DNA of 64,000 nucleotides from Nigrospora sphaerica (Eukaryota > Ascomycota > Sordariomycetes > Amphisphaeriales > Apiosporaceae), in the NCBI GenBank assembly GCA_018287875.1, contig JAGVVL010000009.1, positions 2,666,001 through 2,730,000 on the forward strand. Direction: 5' to 3'. The stretch's first letter is position 1; each line of letters opens with the position of its first letter. Positions 11,095 through 24,440 of the stretch are shown in pieces. The position numbers were made by a program, and so were the translations under genes. The notes below the pieces were generated by a model. The model did not search any database. It was given only the letters and a program-made list of their open reading frames with translations, and was not told the DNA's origin.

Positions 11095-11512
11095 TTACTT
11101 CCTGCCGCCGCTGCCGCTGCCGCCCGAGCCTGAGCGGGAGGAGTAGGTGTGGCCGCTGGGGGACGTGTAGGTACTGCCGCTCTGTCCATTGTTATGGTAG
11201 GTGGATCCGTCGGGGCTCCTGTAGTAGTACGAGCCGTCCCTGAAAGACAACGCGCTGGACTAGCCAACCTACCGACCATCGGCGGCTAGCAGCGGTTCGT
11301 ATGCTGCTGGGCAAGGGTTGCAAAAGGAGACATGGCGGCGGGCGTACATACGTATTGGAGTATGTAGAGGTAGCTGTTGCTGTTCGCAGCTGAGAATCCG
11401 TAGTCACGCGCACAAGGGTGATTGTCTTCGGTGCAGAGGAGATCAGCGTGAGAACGCCCTTTGGCGGGGGGAACGCATCGGCGGGCTGCGGACTATGGGT
11501 GGTTCGGCTCAA
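11095..11512 (-). pseudogene. Small Ser/Tyr/Gly-rich fungal protein, apparently frameshifted
   Basis: The minus strand encodes DGSYYYRSPDGSTYHNNG followed by a Ser/Gly-rich tail and a stop at 11095-11097. The acceptor is at 11240-11242, so this exon starts at 11239. An upstream exon ending at 11352 (donor GTATGT, 11351-11346) contains NHPCARDYG and AANSNSYLY. Together these resemble a family of small fungal proteins of the pattern NSNSYxYSNxDGSYYY (recalled, not searched). The upstream frame ends in phase 0, but the last exon needs two carried bases. TYSNT, the expected bridge, is in another frame. So either one or four extra bases lie near 11355-11366, or the splice differs from my reading. 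The 5' end is undetermined. Function is unknown. Confidence 0.5.
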
Positions 11513-12391
11513 GACGGGGTCCGCGGCGGGGCGGTGGGTGAGGAGAGGGGAGGGTCCAGAAGAAAGAGGTTGCGCTTGAGCTCGCCATAGACGAACACAG
11601 ATGGACAGGACGAGTTGTAGTAGGTCCTCGTTACTTTATACGGGCGGGCTAACGTCGAGCCCGCGACTTCACTGACCGGGCTACTCACAACCCAAATACC
11701 TATCTACCGTGCACCTGCCTATCCCTTGGAAATAAGCACCCAGCTCTTGGAGTTGGTGGAACAGGGGCGTGGTTATGCACCCGTACGTGTAAGTGCCTAA
11801 CTTAGGTAGGTATGTAGAGCTGAGTTTCCATACTTACTCATCCACCCGCTGACTCGCTCACCCATCTCTAAGGGTTATACCTTGAAGGGCGGGTGAGGTT
11901 TACTTTATTTCGACGCCCAGCAACACAGTCGCTCAGTTCAAGAATCGTCCAGAGCCTGCTCTTACTTTTTGGGGGCCCGCGCAGCCGTAAAAGTGTACTG
12001 AGGGCCGTAGCGAAAAGCAAACCCGGGTGAATGGAGGTAGGTATGTGATCCATTGCCACTGCGATTGCGGAGCGGATGTAGCCCCGCGTTCCAGGCTTTC
12101 CCGAGGCCTTGGGGAAGGCGGGGAAGGCGAGGCAGGGCGAGAGAGCGAAGGCGCGCGACGGGGGGCCAGTCTCGGCATTCCCCGTCACGTGAGAATGGGA
12201 TATTTCCTGAGACGAGACTCCGCGGGGGGAAAGGGGGAAATGGTCTATGGGCTCTATTTTCTATGCAGGCCTGAGTCTTGCTTCAATGTCGCTTGGATCG
12301 GGCAAATCTAAGACGGAACAGCAGGGTGTAGGAACGGAGCCCGGGCCAACAACGGCCTTTGCGCCAAACCGCCACACGAACTCGTCCACTG
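11513..12391. other. Intergenic region
   Basis: About 880 bp with no convincing coding signal. It contains another TAGGTAGGTATG motif near 11805-11817 and probably the 3' UTR of the thioredoxin reductase gene at its right edge. Confidence 0.55.
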
Positions 12392-14934
<2,543 letters not shown>

Positions 14935-15903
14935 CTACGCCAGCACCGTCTGTCGGCCCTGTGATTCGAGGTCTTCACCCTTTCCTCCGTACGCTTTAGG
15001 AAGCTTCTCGCCGAGGCCCTGGACTTTGCTGGCGGCAAACTCGGCCGCCAGGGTAGCGCCGTCGCCCATGGGGTGGAATTTCTTGGCTGTTTTCTCCGCT
15101 ATGACGAGCTTCACGACAGCATACATCCAGCCCATAATGGCGGGAACGTTGACGAAGAACTTTTCCTTGAGAAGCTCCGGATAGTAATGGGCGAAAACAT
15201 AAATCGTCTCCGAGACGGCGGCCTTGACTGCCGGGTGCCGCCGAAAGAAGCTGACGGACTTGTAATCGTGCACCTGATAGATCTTGTAGGGGTCGTGGTC
15301 TGACGTGATGGGCTCCGTGGCCGTGGAGAGGGATAACCCGGCCAGGGCAAGTTCCATGAGAGCGACACGCCAACTGATGAAGCTGCATGAGTGTTAGCCA
15401 CGCGCCTCGACATAGCCAGTCGGAAGGAGCTGGGCTTACCCGTCCTTGTCGCCGAATGTTTTCTCCATGTCCTTCACGATGCCGTATATGTTCCAAGTGA
15501 ATACTTCTTTATTCTCCCCCTGGGCGCCATCGTCATAGATGGTTACATACCCCACACCGCCGTATTTGGCCTGGGGAAAAGCGTTGGTCAACAGCTTCAG
15601 AGGGTTGGTGCTGGCACGCCACTCCAGCGTCTTGGTAAGCTGGTCTTTGGCCTTGGCAACATCGCCGTCGTTGGCGTTGAGGTACTTCTGGAAGACGATC
15701 TGGCTAGGAACGTGGGTGTCAGGGTCCGCCAGGGTGACACCCCAGATCTCAGGATGGCCGACCGCCTTGGCAGCCGCGAAGAGCTGCTGGAGGGGTCCCG
15801 AGGACGTCGTTGGTGCCGTGGCGTGCGCTTCGGGCTCGGCATTTGTAGCCGCCGAGGTTTCCCCCCCCCGAGGCAGTTCAGCCGGGGCGCCGGTGTCAGT
15901 CAT
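14935..15903 (-). CDS. sfh5: SFH5-like Sec14/CRAL-TRIO protein
   Basis: Exons 15903-15440 and 15382-14935 give 303 residues. The N-terminal helical region (about 50-105) contains IWGVTLADP and QKYLNANDGDVAKAKDQL. The CRAL-TRIO lipid-binding fold follows (YGGVGYVTIYDDG, WNIYGIVKDMEKTFGD, YKIYQVHDYKSVSFF, VPAIMGWMYAVVKLVI). This order is that of Sfh5, a non-classical Sec14 homologue first described as a phosphatidylinositol transfer protein at the ER/plasma membrane and later as a haem-binding protein. His193-Asp-Tyr195 matches the His-x-Tyr spacing I recall for the haem ligands of yeast Sfh5. Start Met 15903 precedes a low-complexity acidic/Ala segment; an upstream in-frame ATG at 16041 looks less likely. 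Confidence 0.92.
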
Positions 15904-16647
15904 AGCGGGTCGTTTGGCGAATGTCGGTTGGTGCCGCGCGCGCAAAACCGGGGTCACGAGTGGGTATGAATGGACTGCGTATTGTGGCCCGTATGCGACG
16001 CAGGCGTCGTATGCTGGACTACGCGGGCTCGGCAGGGGCAATCTGGTGTGTAGTAGCAGTAGCAGATACTATGAAAGAAGGAAGAGAAAGAGGCCCGACG
16101 GGCTTGTCTTATGCAGGGACCGCGGTAATTGATATACGATGCAGGTCCAGCGAATTACCCACTACGCGATGGGTGTTCTTTGCATGGGGTGCCAACGCCG
16201 ACATCGTACTGCGAGGCTCTAGCGCTTTATCGAGAAGATCTTATCGGGTATAAATGGTTGGCAGTTACCTCTTCCTTCCAGTAAGGGTTACTTGTACATG
16301 GATGCTTCAAGAGCCTTGGTAGGTACATCGTACCTACCCGGGCTTTTGCCGAATCACAAGAAGCTCGGGGTCCCGGGCTATTACCATTCATTCCGTTGAT
16401 AAAAAGCCTCGAAACGGCACACATGGCGAGATCGAAGCTCAGCGGGTAGCGTATGCACAGAGCCAACACGACGGTACGGCAAGGGGAACCGTGACGGGGT
16501 TGTCGCGTACTACCCGCCACTCATAACCCTGCGTAGCACTAAACTGCACGTTTGGAAGTGACGACGAGAAGGGGCGGGGCCCCGAGACCTCGATTGGCGC
16601 TGGAGGAACATGCAACCTACCTGACCACCAGGGAATTATAGCACATC
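15904..16647. other. Divergent promoter region between SFH5 and NPR2
   Basis: About 740 bp that must contain the promoters of SFH5 (-) and NPR2 (+). TAGGTACATCGTACCTACC near 16319-16338 is an imperfect palindrome of the motif class dispersed through the window. No gene is supported. Confidence 0.55.
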
Positions 16648-18241
16648 ATGATACAGGGCATCTTCTACGCTCGCTTCTTGCCACAGGAAGGTTAGTGCCG
16701 CCGCCGGCAGGCATCGACAGCGCCCCGATTGTTGACACGCAGACAGGCACAAAGATCGTGGCTCAGTCGCCGCCGGGTTGCATAGTGGCCTCCTCCTTCG
16801 GCCCGCATCTCAAGCCACCCCTGGTCGACTTCGACATCATCCAGGAGTACATCATCCCGCGCAAGGCCTTCTTCAACCGCTTCTTGACGGTCAACACACC
16901 CGACAACAAGCACAGCATCCTGGGCTACCCCGTCTGCATCCCGCACGAGCGGTACCATCGCAATGAGTTCATCTTCAACTTCGGCCTCGTTGTCGAGTCC
17001 GACTGCGACTTCGTGCCGTACGAGAAGCTGGTCCGCCGCCTCGCCGTGACCTTTGCCGAGATGGAGCGGCAAAACGGCTATCTCAGTACTGAGGGCAAGG
17101 TCGACGACGGACGCCGGCCCATTGAGAGCCTGTTGGAAATCGTCAAGGAGGACCTCAACAACTACGGCGAATGCATGATTCCGGTCGGTAAGGGCCCCCC
17201 CCTTCTCGCGCCCTTTCGGCCCCCTCCTTCTGCCGTCGCACCGACTTACCCCCAGCAGACGAGGCCAACACGCTGAATATGAAGCTGTTTCCCTACCATC
17301 CGCCGCCCGCTCCAGTCCGCGGCTGGCACGTTCCGGTCCCCAAGATGAAGCTGGCCGAGATCGTGGACCCGACATGGGACCTGACGCTGCAGAAGATCGT
17401 CCCGCACATCGATGGCGTCAATGACGTGCGCCGCATCGCCTGGCTGGCCGACGTGTCGCTTCCCTTAACACAGACGGCGCTGCAGCATCTGCTTTATTAC
17501 GACACGATTCTCATGCTCGACATGTTTTTCTTCGGTAGCTGCTACGCGCCCCGACCCGGCATCCATGACTTCATTGCCAATCGCGACGGTCTTGTTGACG
17601 AGTGTGCTGGCTACATGTCTATCGGCGGCAGCTTGCCTGCCCCCTTGCCCTCGGCAGCCGACCCTGGCGCCAGGGCAGACGATCACGAAGCGAGGCGAAG
17701 CGACAGCTATGCAAGGGGAGCATCTACGACGACGCCAGGCGGCGACAACATGGCCGAGGCCCGCAACGCCGCCAACTCGGGGGCGGTGCTTCCCGACCGA
17801 GTTAGCAACTACCAGCTCATCAAACTCATGACGACCTTCTGCGTAGGGCGATCCATCATGGAATGGATCAAGCTGCACCAGGACGCCGGGTTCGGCGTGC
17901 TGTCGCATGTCGATGTGCGGCGGTTCGTGCAGTTCGGCGTCATCAAGGGTCTCTTGTACCGGGTACACAAATATGTAGTGTCCAAACAGTACTTGGCACT
18001 TCTGGCGACGGGACAGGCGCGGCCGCTGCGCGAGGACGAGGGATTGCGGTCGCAGCACGTGGCCGGCGGTGGCGACGAGGGTGCGACTATGATGATGGGC
18101 GACCCGCTGCAGAGATATACCGACGGCTGCCACAGTTTCGATCAGATCATTACAGAGCAGAACATGGCCGACGGCGAGATCATGGAGAAGCTGCGCAGTT
18201 TCCAGGCGCCCGCGGGGGACTTGACCGTCTATTATTGCTGA
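16648..18241 (+). CDS. npr2: NPR2, nitrogen permease regulator 2 (SEACIT/GATOR1 subunit)
   Basis: Exons 16648-16690, 16747-17187 and 17259-18241 give 488 residues. The first exon encodes MIQGIFYARFLPQE and splices to GTKIVAQSPPGCIV, the conserved NPR2 opening. Further conserved blocks are FDIIQEYIIPRKAFFNRF, YPVCIPHERYHRNEFIFNFG, FAEMERQNGYL, and in the C-terminal half WDLTLQKIVPHIDGVN and YQLIKLMTTFCVGRS. Npr2 with Npr3 and Iml1/DEPDC5 forms the GTPase-activating complex that turns off Rag GTPases and TORC1 when amino acids are scarce, at the vacuolar membrane. A low-complexity insertion (about residues 292-345) splits the C-terminal region and is probably a disordered loop. Confidence 0.95.
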
Positions 18242-18453
18242 GGCCCCTGTGCTTGGGGGAAAAGGGTATCTGTTGTATGGACGTCTGTCCTTGCGGCGCT
18301 CTTTCTAATATACAGTGCGCGGCAGCCCGAACGGCAGCCCCCAGCCGTGCAGGAGTGTACACAGCGAACACACAATCAACAGGCGGGCCTGGCAGGTTGG
18401 GTTTGCCAATAGCACAAGGCGTATCGCGCTACCCTCACTCATCTGCACCGCTC
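18242..18453. other. Convergent 3' region
   Basis: Only about 210 bp separate the stop codons of NPR2 (+) and the TyrRS gene (-). Their 3' UTRs probably overlap or abut. Confidence 0.5.
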
Positions 18454-20361
18454 TCATTTCTCTTTTTTGTCTCCCAGTACCTCCTCTATCTTGTTTCCCC
18501 GATGGATGTTTTGTGGCGTCCGCTTGTTGGGCGGCACCCCCTCGGGATACATGACCTCGTTCTCGGCTTCGGGGCTCTGTAATGCCTCGAGGTTCTCCAT
18601 GTCTTGCCGGAAGTGCCGCATAGCCTGGGCATTCACGTGCCGGCTGTTGCCGGCAGCATCTTTGTAGGCATTCAGCAGTTTGCGGAAGGCGCCACTTCCT
18701 GGCTCTCCTGGGTACGTCTGCCCGCTCTGCTTCCACTGCTCGTCGCTAACAACCTTGACAATCCGTATGAAGTGCTTGCCTCGACGCAAGATGAGCAGCT
18801 TGCCGTCAATCAGAAACTTCTTTGTCTCGTCGGACGTCCAAGTTTTGACGGGCATGAAAGTAACCTCATCAGTGGCGTATGAACCACCTGGTCGCCCACC
18901 GACATAGGCGCCCTGGGAGGAAGTCAAGCGCTGACCGTCCGATGCGCTACTGGCGAGTCCGGCGGCGTATAAGATCCTAGCAATGCTCTTGCCAAAGATG
19001 AGGGACTCGGGGAGTTCGACATCGGGTTTGAAACCAAGGGCGGTTGTGTTGGTAGCTGGTTTGTCGGTAGGATACAGGTTAAGCTGGATGGACGAGGCAG
19101 GCCCCTTCGCGTGCAGCGCCAGGTGTTGCTGCTGCGCCTCAGCAGCTGCTTCGGGATTATGCACCATCGCGACGATCTCATAGGCCAGGGTGTGGTGGGC
19201 GTGACGCTTGGCAGGCTCATTGTTCTGCCTGTCCATGATGCAGGAGATATCGTTGGACGGCAGGAAGGTCAGCAGACGCAGCAGTTTCTCGACATCGGCA
19301 TCGGGCTGGCGCACGAAGTACTTGTAAAGGTCGTAGGAGCTCGTCAGGAAGGGATCCAGCCAAACGGCATTTCCTGCGCTCTTGCCAAACTTGGCGCCTG
19401 ACGAGTCGGTCAACAGTGGAACGGTAAAGCCGATAGGTGTGTTGAGGGGTGTGTCGGGAATCCGTTTGGCCGGGTCTGGTTCCGTGGCACGGAGATACTT
19501 GATGGCCTCGATTCCTGTCAGGATGTTTCCGTACTGGTCGGAGCCGCCTATCTGCATCTGGACAGGCCTGGGGCAGGAATACAGGTGCCACCAGTCCCAG
19601 GCCTGGCACAGAGGATAGACAAACTCGTCAAGTGGCATGCCTTCCTTGGAATCCAGCCTACGCTTCACCATGTCGCGGGACAGCAAGGGTCCCAGCCGAA
19701 GGCCGCTAAATAGGCGCTGAACAACCTCCATGAAACTCGTCGAGTTGTACCAGGTGGTATTGTTGGCCAGGCACCGCTCCCAACTCCACTGCTTCTGGTA
19801 GTTGAAACGCCGCGCGCAAGCGTCGACGTTGAGCCAGAGGCGTTTTAATTGGTAATGGACCTTGGTCACGTTGGCCCTGGCGTCGACAGCAGCCATGTCT
19901 TCGCGGTCCTTTAGGCGGCCAGTCGGGTCGCCTATCTTGGCTGTGGCACCACCGATGACAGTCACGGCGCGGTAGCCGTTCATGTACATCCAGAAGAGCG
20001 GCATCAGGGGAAGCAGGTGGCCGACGTGCAATGACGAGGCCGTCGGGTCGATGCCGACGTAGGCACCTATGCGCTTGTCGCGCATAATCCTGCCGATCTG
20101 CTCGTCGGTGCCCACCGTGTCCTTGACATAGCCGCGCTCTTTGAAGAAATCCCACAGATTCTGCCGCTCACCGGCTTGGATCTGCTCGGCCCTTTTGGTC
20201 CACTCAGCGGCGGCAGCCTCTCTTTTCGCTACCACCTTCAGGCTGAGAAGGCGTCTTTGCGGGCGCGGCGCCGGCGCCGGCACTCGGAAGGCCGAGCATC
20301 GACGGCAGGGTATCGAGGGCGACCCCCACGAACTGGGCAGTCGGGATCTGGCGGCGGCCAT
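18454..20361 (-). CDS. cyt-18: Mitochondrial tyrosyl-tRNA synthetase, CYT-18 type
   Basis: An intronless 635-residue frame. The class I signature is HVGH at 112-115 and KFGKS at 324-328. The amino-acid site includes YVGIDPTASSLHVGH and GGSDQYGNI. An N-terminal Arg/Pro-rich leader (first about 40 residues) is a good mitochondrial presequence. The leader is followed by an EWTKRAEQIQAGERQNLWDF helix resembling the extra N-terminal helix (H0) that lets Neurospora CYT-18 bind group I introns. The C-terminal S4-like RNA-binding domain is present (KTWTSDETKKFLIDGKLLIL, RRGKHF, IVKV). Length is close to CYT-18. The enzyme charges mitochondrial tRNA-Tyr and, in Pezizomycotina, also splices mitochondrial group I introns; the second role is family knowledge applied here. 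Confidence 0.95.
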   Translation of the reverse strand: MAAARSRLPSSWGSPSIPCRRCSAFRVPAPAPRPQRRLLSLKVVAKREAAAAEWTKRAEQIQAGERQNLWDFFKERGYVKDTVGTDEQIGRIMRDKRIGAYVGIDPTASSLHVGHLLPLMPLFWMYMNGYRAVTVIGGATAKIGDPTGRLKDREDMAAVDARANVTKVHYQLKRLWLNVDACARRFNYQKQWSWERCLANNTTWYNSTSFMEVVQRLFSGLRLGPLLSRDMVKRRLDSKEGMPLDEFVYPLCQAWDWWHLYSCPRPVQMQIGGSDQYGNILTGIEAIKYLRATEPDPAKRIPDTPLNTPIGFTVPLLTDSSGAKFGKSAGNAVWLDPFLTSSYDLYKYFVRQPDADVEKLLRLLTFLPSNDISCIMDRQNNEPAKRHAHHTLAYEIVAMVHNPEAAAEAQQQHLALHAKGPASSIQLNLYPTDKPATNTTALGFKPDVELPESLIFGKSIARILYAAGLASSASDGQRLTSSQGAYVGGRPGGSYATDEVTFMPVKTWTSDETKKFLIDGKLLILRRGKHFIRIVKVVSDEQWKQSGQTYPGEPGSGAFRKLLNAYKDAAGNSRHVNAQAMRHFRQDMENLEALQSPEAENEVMYPEGVPPNKRTPQNIHRGNKIEEVLGDKKEK

Positions 20362-21510
20362 GAGACGACCGGGTGAGGAATCGGAAGGCGGGGGAAGGAG
20401 AGGCGACAGGAACGGGAGCCCAGGAGGCTTGCAACTGGGATCAGGTGCTCATCAGGGTCGAAAAGTAGAGGACTGCCTGATTTGCAGGTGCTGGCGGCCG
20501 CTTGATGGCTCCCGCGACGTTGGTTGAGAATGCGACGCCGCTGAGGGATGCTGAATATTTTCAGTACGGCAGCGGAATCGGAACGTGTATGGGGTGGGGT
20601 CGTACCTACCTCCCACGTCCAGGTACTTAAGCTTATGTATGCTAGGAGCCTACCTCTTGGGGGGGGGGGGAACAGAGTACATACTTACATATCTATTTAA
20701 CAACTCACCTACTACTACAAGCGCAGCTTCAGATACGCCCGGGCTCAGTAACGAAGCGAATGGTACAACCCATCCCCTCCCCCGTTGCCCCTATCCATGC
20801 TGCCTGTGCACAGTACCGTACGATTGAGGTACCTCCTCTAACTTTCGAATGGGAGGTAAGCACTGCACGTGTCTGGACATGTCTAAACAGAACGTAGATA
20901 CAAAACGTTAGTACCTACCAACTTATCCCCCTCAGTCTGGGCCACCGAAGCCCATCCAACTTCTGGTTCGAAGTATTCCTGGCTTTACGGTATCGCTTTA
21001 TGCCTAGCTTTAATCGTACCGCGTACATCTTACATTGGGGCCGTGGTGTCGCAGCGGGTAGGTACGTGCATACGTACCCACCTTGTAGAAGTGACCTAAT
21101 CAAGGTTGTGAGCATGAGGTATGTAGTAAGTACGGTGCTCGGCTTCCAGCCGGTTCGACCAATCATGAGCGTCGCATTTCACCTGATTCACTCCGTATCC
21201 TCGGCAATCCCAACCGTGTCGGTCGAGGGCGTGCGCATTGGACGGGTGAAAGTCTGTTGTCCGTGCTTCTGCCATCTGCAACTCGACGCCGTTGTGTCGC
21301 AATCCGTACCCTCGCCAGCGACTGGAACCAACCTTCCATATTGAAACCGTATTGCCGAAGAGCCCTGGAGCAGCAGCAGCAGCAGAGGCAGTAGCGGAAG
21401 CCGTGGAGAGCACAGTGGACCTGCATTTGCTGTCGCCAGCCACGACGGTCCCTCCCCTCATCCTCCTACTCCTCCTCCTCCCCCTCCATCACCCCAATCC
21501 ATAGCGAGAC
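20362..21510. other. Divergent intergenic region with G homopolymer
   Basis: About 1.15 kb holding the promoters of the TyrRS (-) and SDHD (+) genes. It contains a run of about 11 G at 20660-20670 and further TAGGTAC motifs (about 20612-20626 and 21058-21067). No gene is supported. Confidence 0.6.
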
Positions 21511-22220
21511 ATGGCTTCTATTTTGCGCCCAACGTTGCTGCGACAGACGGCTCTCGCCGCCGCCTCACGCCGGACTGCCACTGCCGTCTCCCCGGCCTGC
21601 AGCTTCACCCAGCAAGCCATGCGGAGCGCTTTCAAAGATGCGTCCCGTCTTGCTACTTTCCACACCACCGCTAGGAGAAGCCTTTTGCCCCCCGGACCGC
21701 GTGAGTGCTTCGCGAAACCTCCCGCTGACCCTGTTATCAGCCCGCTAACTTGTATTCTGTGTCTTAGAGGTGATCAAGGGAACCGGTATGTCGTCACCAT
21801 CGCCAACCACTGCGTCCGGCTCGCAAAGCACCGTTACTAATGCTGACTTCGGCGCTCCCCGCTCTAGTGAACGATCCCGCCCCGGTGCCCGATCCTAGCC
21901 CGTCTCACGGCTCTTACCACTGGACTTTCGAGCGTCTGCTTTCGGCCGGCCTGGTGCCCCTGACCGTTGCTCCTTTCGCTGCCGGGTCTCTTAACCCCAG
22001 TATGGATGCCTTACTGTGCGCCACTATCCTCGTCCACAGCCACATGGGTTTCCAGTCCATCCTCATCGACTACGTTCCCAACAGCAAATATCCTAAGGCA
22101 CGCAAGCTTTTCAAGTGGGGTCTTAACGCAGCCACTCTTATTGTCGGTATTGGCTTATACGAATTCGAGACCAACGATGTTGGCCTCACCGAGGCTGTGA
22201 AGCGCATCTGGAAGGCGTAA
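21511..22220 (+). CDS. sdhD: Succinate dehydrogenase membrane anchor subunit (CybS, SDHD)
   Basis: Exons 21511-21700, 21768-21785 and 21868-22220 give 186 residues. The middle exon is only 18 nt and is needed to join PPGPQ to VIKGTVNDP. An Arg/Ala/Ser-rich leader of about 55 residues is the mitochondrial presequence. The mature part shows HWTFERLLSAGLVPLTV, ILVHSHMGFQSILIDYVP and a last helix TLIVGIGLYEFETNDVG, the pattern of the small cytochrome b subunit of complex II. His in HSHMGFQ is the expected haem b ligand, and the Asp-Tyr in LIDYVP lies in the ubiquinone site region. It anchors SDH1/SDH2 to the inner membrane. This site region is also where SDHI fungicides bind, as known for the family. 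Confidence 0.95.
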
Positions 22221-22863
22221 CTAAGCGAAAGGCACGACGGCTATCCGAACGCGGTGGCCCCGCTCGCCAAGGGTAGAATAAAGAGAGACCGCGAGAAGGA
22301 ACGTCTCGCCGTGCTAGTTCATTCTAAACTGTGGAGGGTGCTGCGAAGTGTCGGGTGCCGGAATACAAACGATGCCACTTGTGTGGCCGACGCCTTAGAA
22401 GCCAAGCTGCATGTATAAATACGCAGTCTGTCACCCCGAGCAATCTTACGCTGTAGTGTACCGTATGTCTCGACACCCAAGCGTTCTCCCAAGCCTGCCC
22501 GCATCCGGACGCGCAGGGAAGGGCACGCCGCACGCATTCACTCGCCAAATGGTAAAATTGTCTCCGTCCAGGGAAGCCTACCCGTGTGTTCGTAGCCGAA
22601 CGCCGAAAACGCCACGCTCCCCCGTGTTATCTAAATTGACCAGCAACTATATACAGGCTGAAGGAGGTGTATGTGCAGTAGACACTGAAGCAGGTGATCT
22701 TACTGATGCCAGTACGCGTGTACGACCCGAGCCCGGGCGCACAGTGCCGGCACCGTCACCGGCGACAATGGTAACGACGATGGCTACGCGCCACGTCCAC
22801 AGCACAAAGCGCGACGCGCGGCCCTGGGTTGGGTACACCGGTAGTCACGCGCTTTCAAAATAT
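22221..22863. other. Convergent intergenic region
   Basis: About 640 bp between SDHD (+) and the methyltransferase (-). No gene is supported. Confidence 0.5.
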
Positions 22864-24277
22864 CTACTCGGGCTTCTGTGCGTACCAAAAATAGAAATAC
22901 CAGTACCGGTGCACGGATTCGTCCTCCAGGGCGCGGCTAGTCGCCGTACGCCAGAGCTCGCGCTCTACCTCGTTCAGGCCGAGGAGGGACAGGGGCTTGC
23001 CGCACAAGGCCGGCAGAATCTCCTGGATGGCAATTTTTAGGTAATGGCCAACCAACCTTAGCCGGCGGTCCCGCGGCCAGCGCCCGACGGGCACCTTCCG
23101 GACGACGCAGTTGATGTTGGTGAAGCCAGCGTCCCGCAGGGTGTCGCCGAGGCGGCTGCACAGCGTTGTGTCGAACCCCAGGCGCTTGAAGGCCTGGTAG
23201 ACCATCTTGTAGAATTCAAAAGCCGGGTCGTCGGTCGCCATGGTGCCGTCGTCGCACAGCATCCAGCATTGCATCTCCTGGAACTCGATCCAGCCGCCGG
23301 GCTTGATGTTCTCGAAGGCTTGCCGGCACAGCTTGGGTACGTCCTTGAGGACCGGTGACATGGTCCGCAGGTGAACGAGGTCCCAGTTGCTCCCGTTCAG
23401 CCATTCGTCCTCGCAGTCGTCGATGATGAACTTGACGTTGGGCGGCAGCCAGAGGGGTTGTATTGGGGACAGGTCGATGCCCAAGACGGAGGCGCTGGGA
23501 TAGCGGTCGCCGGCTAGGGGGCCCAGGCGTCAGCGGAACGACGGGCTCTCGCGCGCATACGGGGGAAGTCGGTCCGTCTCACCTTCTATAGCCCAGATGC
23601 CTACGGGGAAGGGGGGCGGGGCGGAGGCGGCCGCGGTCAGTAACGGATCCGGCCGACGGGGGTCGGCATCGCACGGATGCCGTGGACGCCGGGGCGGGGC
23701 GGGCAAACTCACCGGTGCCGGTTCCGATATCGAGGATCTGCTGCGGGTGGTCGCCGATGGGGGCGTAGCAGAGCTTGCCGTCGGTGAGCTCCAGCATCAT
23801 GGCGTGCTTCATGTCCTCGCGGTTCTGCTCCAGGTCGTCGTTGGGGATGGGGTAGCGGCCGTGCTTGTAGCTGTGGTAGCGCCGGCCGTTCTCGTAGGTA
23901 TGATTGTACACGCTCGAGCAAATCGAGGTCGAGGCGTTGGAGGAGCCCTCCTCCCACTCCTCAGGTTCAAACTCGTCGCTCTCGACCGAGTGGCCGTCGT
24001 CGTTGGCTTCGATCATGGTCTCGTGGCCCTCATGGTGCGTCAGTCCGGCGGCGTCCTGCGGCGAGACAACGGGCGGCAGATCTGCTGCCCCCGTACCCCC
24101 GGGCTCGCTGGGGCTTGCGGTTTCACCCTCGTCGTCTGAGGCACGGCGCTTCGACGGTTGCGGCCGCTGGGCCGGCTGAGGTGGATGGGCCGCCGTGATT
24201 TCAGCCCTGGTCGAAGGGGCCGGCTGGGCGGGAGGAGGGGAGGAGGGGACAGGAGAAGGCGAGGCCGGGACAGACAT
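22864..24277 (-). CDS. LaeA-like class I methyltransferase
   Basis: Exons 24277-23713, 23600-23583 and 23513-22864 give 410 residues. The 18-nt middle exon encodes the core of the SAM motif: ILDIGTGTG is split from IWAIE, and the next exon resumes AGDRYPSASVLGIDLSPIQP. Downstream motifs are NVKFIIDDCEDEW, WDLVHLRTM and IKPGGWIEFQEMQ. This is the UMTA/LaeA-like family, some of which control secondary metabolism and development by forming complexes with velvet proteins; many others have unknown substrates. The first about 150 residues are Pro/Ala/Ser-rich and probably disordered. An upstream in-frame ATG at 24391 would add 38 residues. No biosynthetic cluster surrounds it. The first, less firmly placed, choice is the start. 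Confidence 0.88.
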
Positions 24278-24440
24278 GGCCGCCGTTTGCGACGAGCCGC
24301 CCGTGCCCGAATAGGTCGAGGAGGCGAGCGGGAGAACGAAGGCACGCACGAGTCGCAGCGGCGACAATGGCTGACGGAGCGATTCCGTCACAGAGGCGCG
24401 GTGCGTGGGCTACGGGCCCCCGAGAATCATGCTCTTTGTA

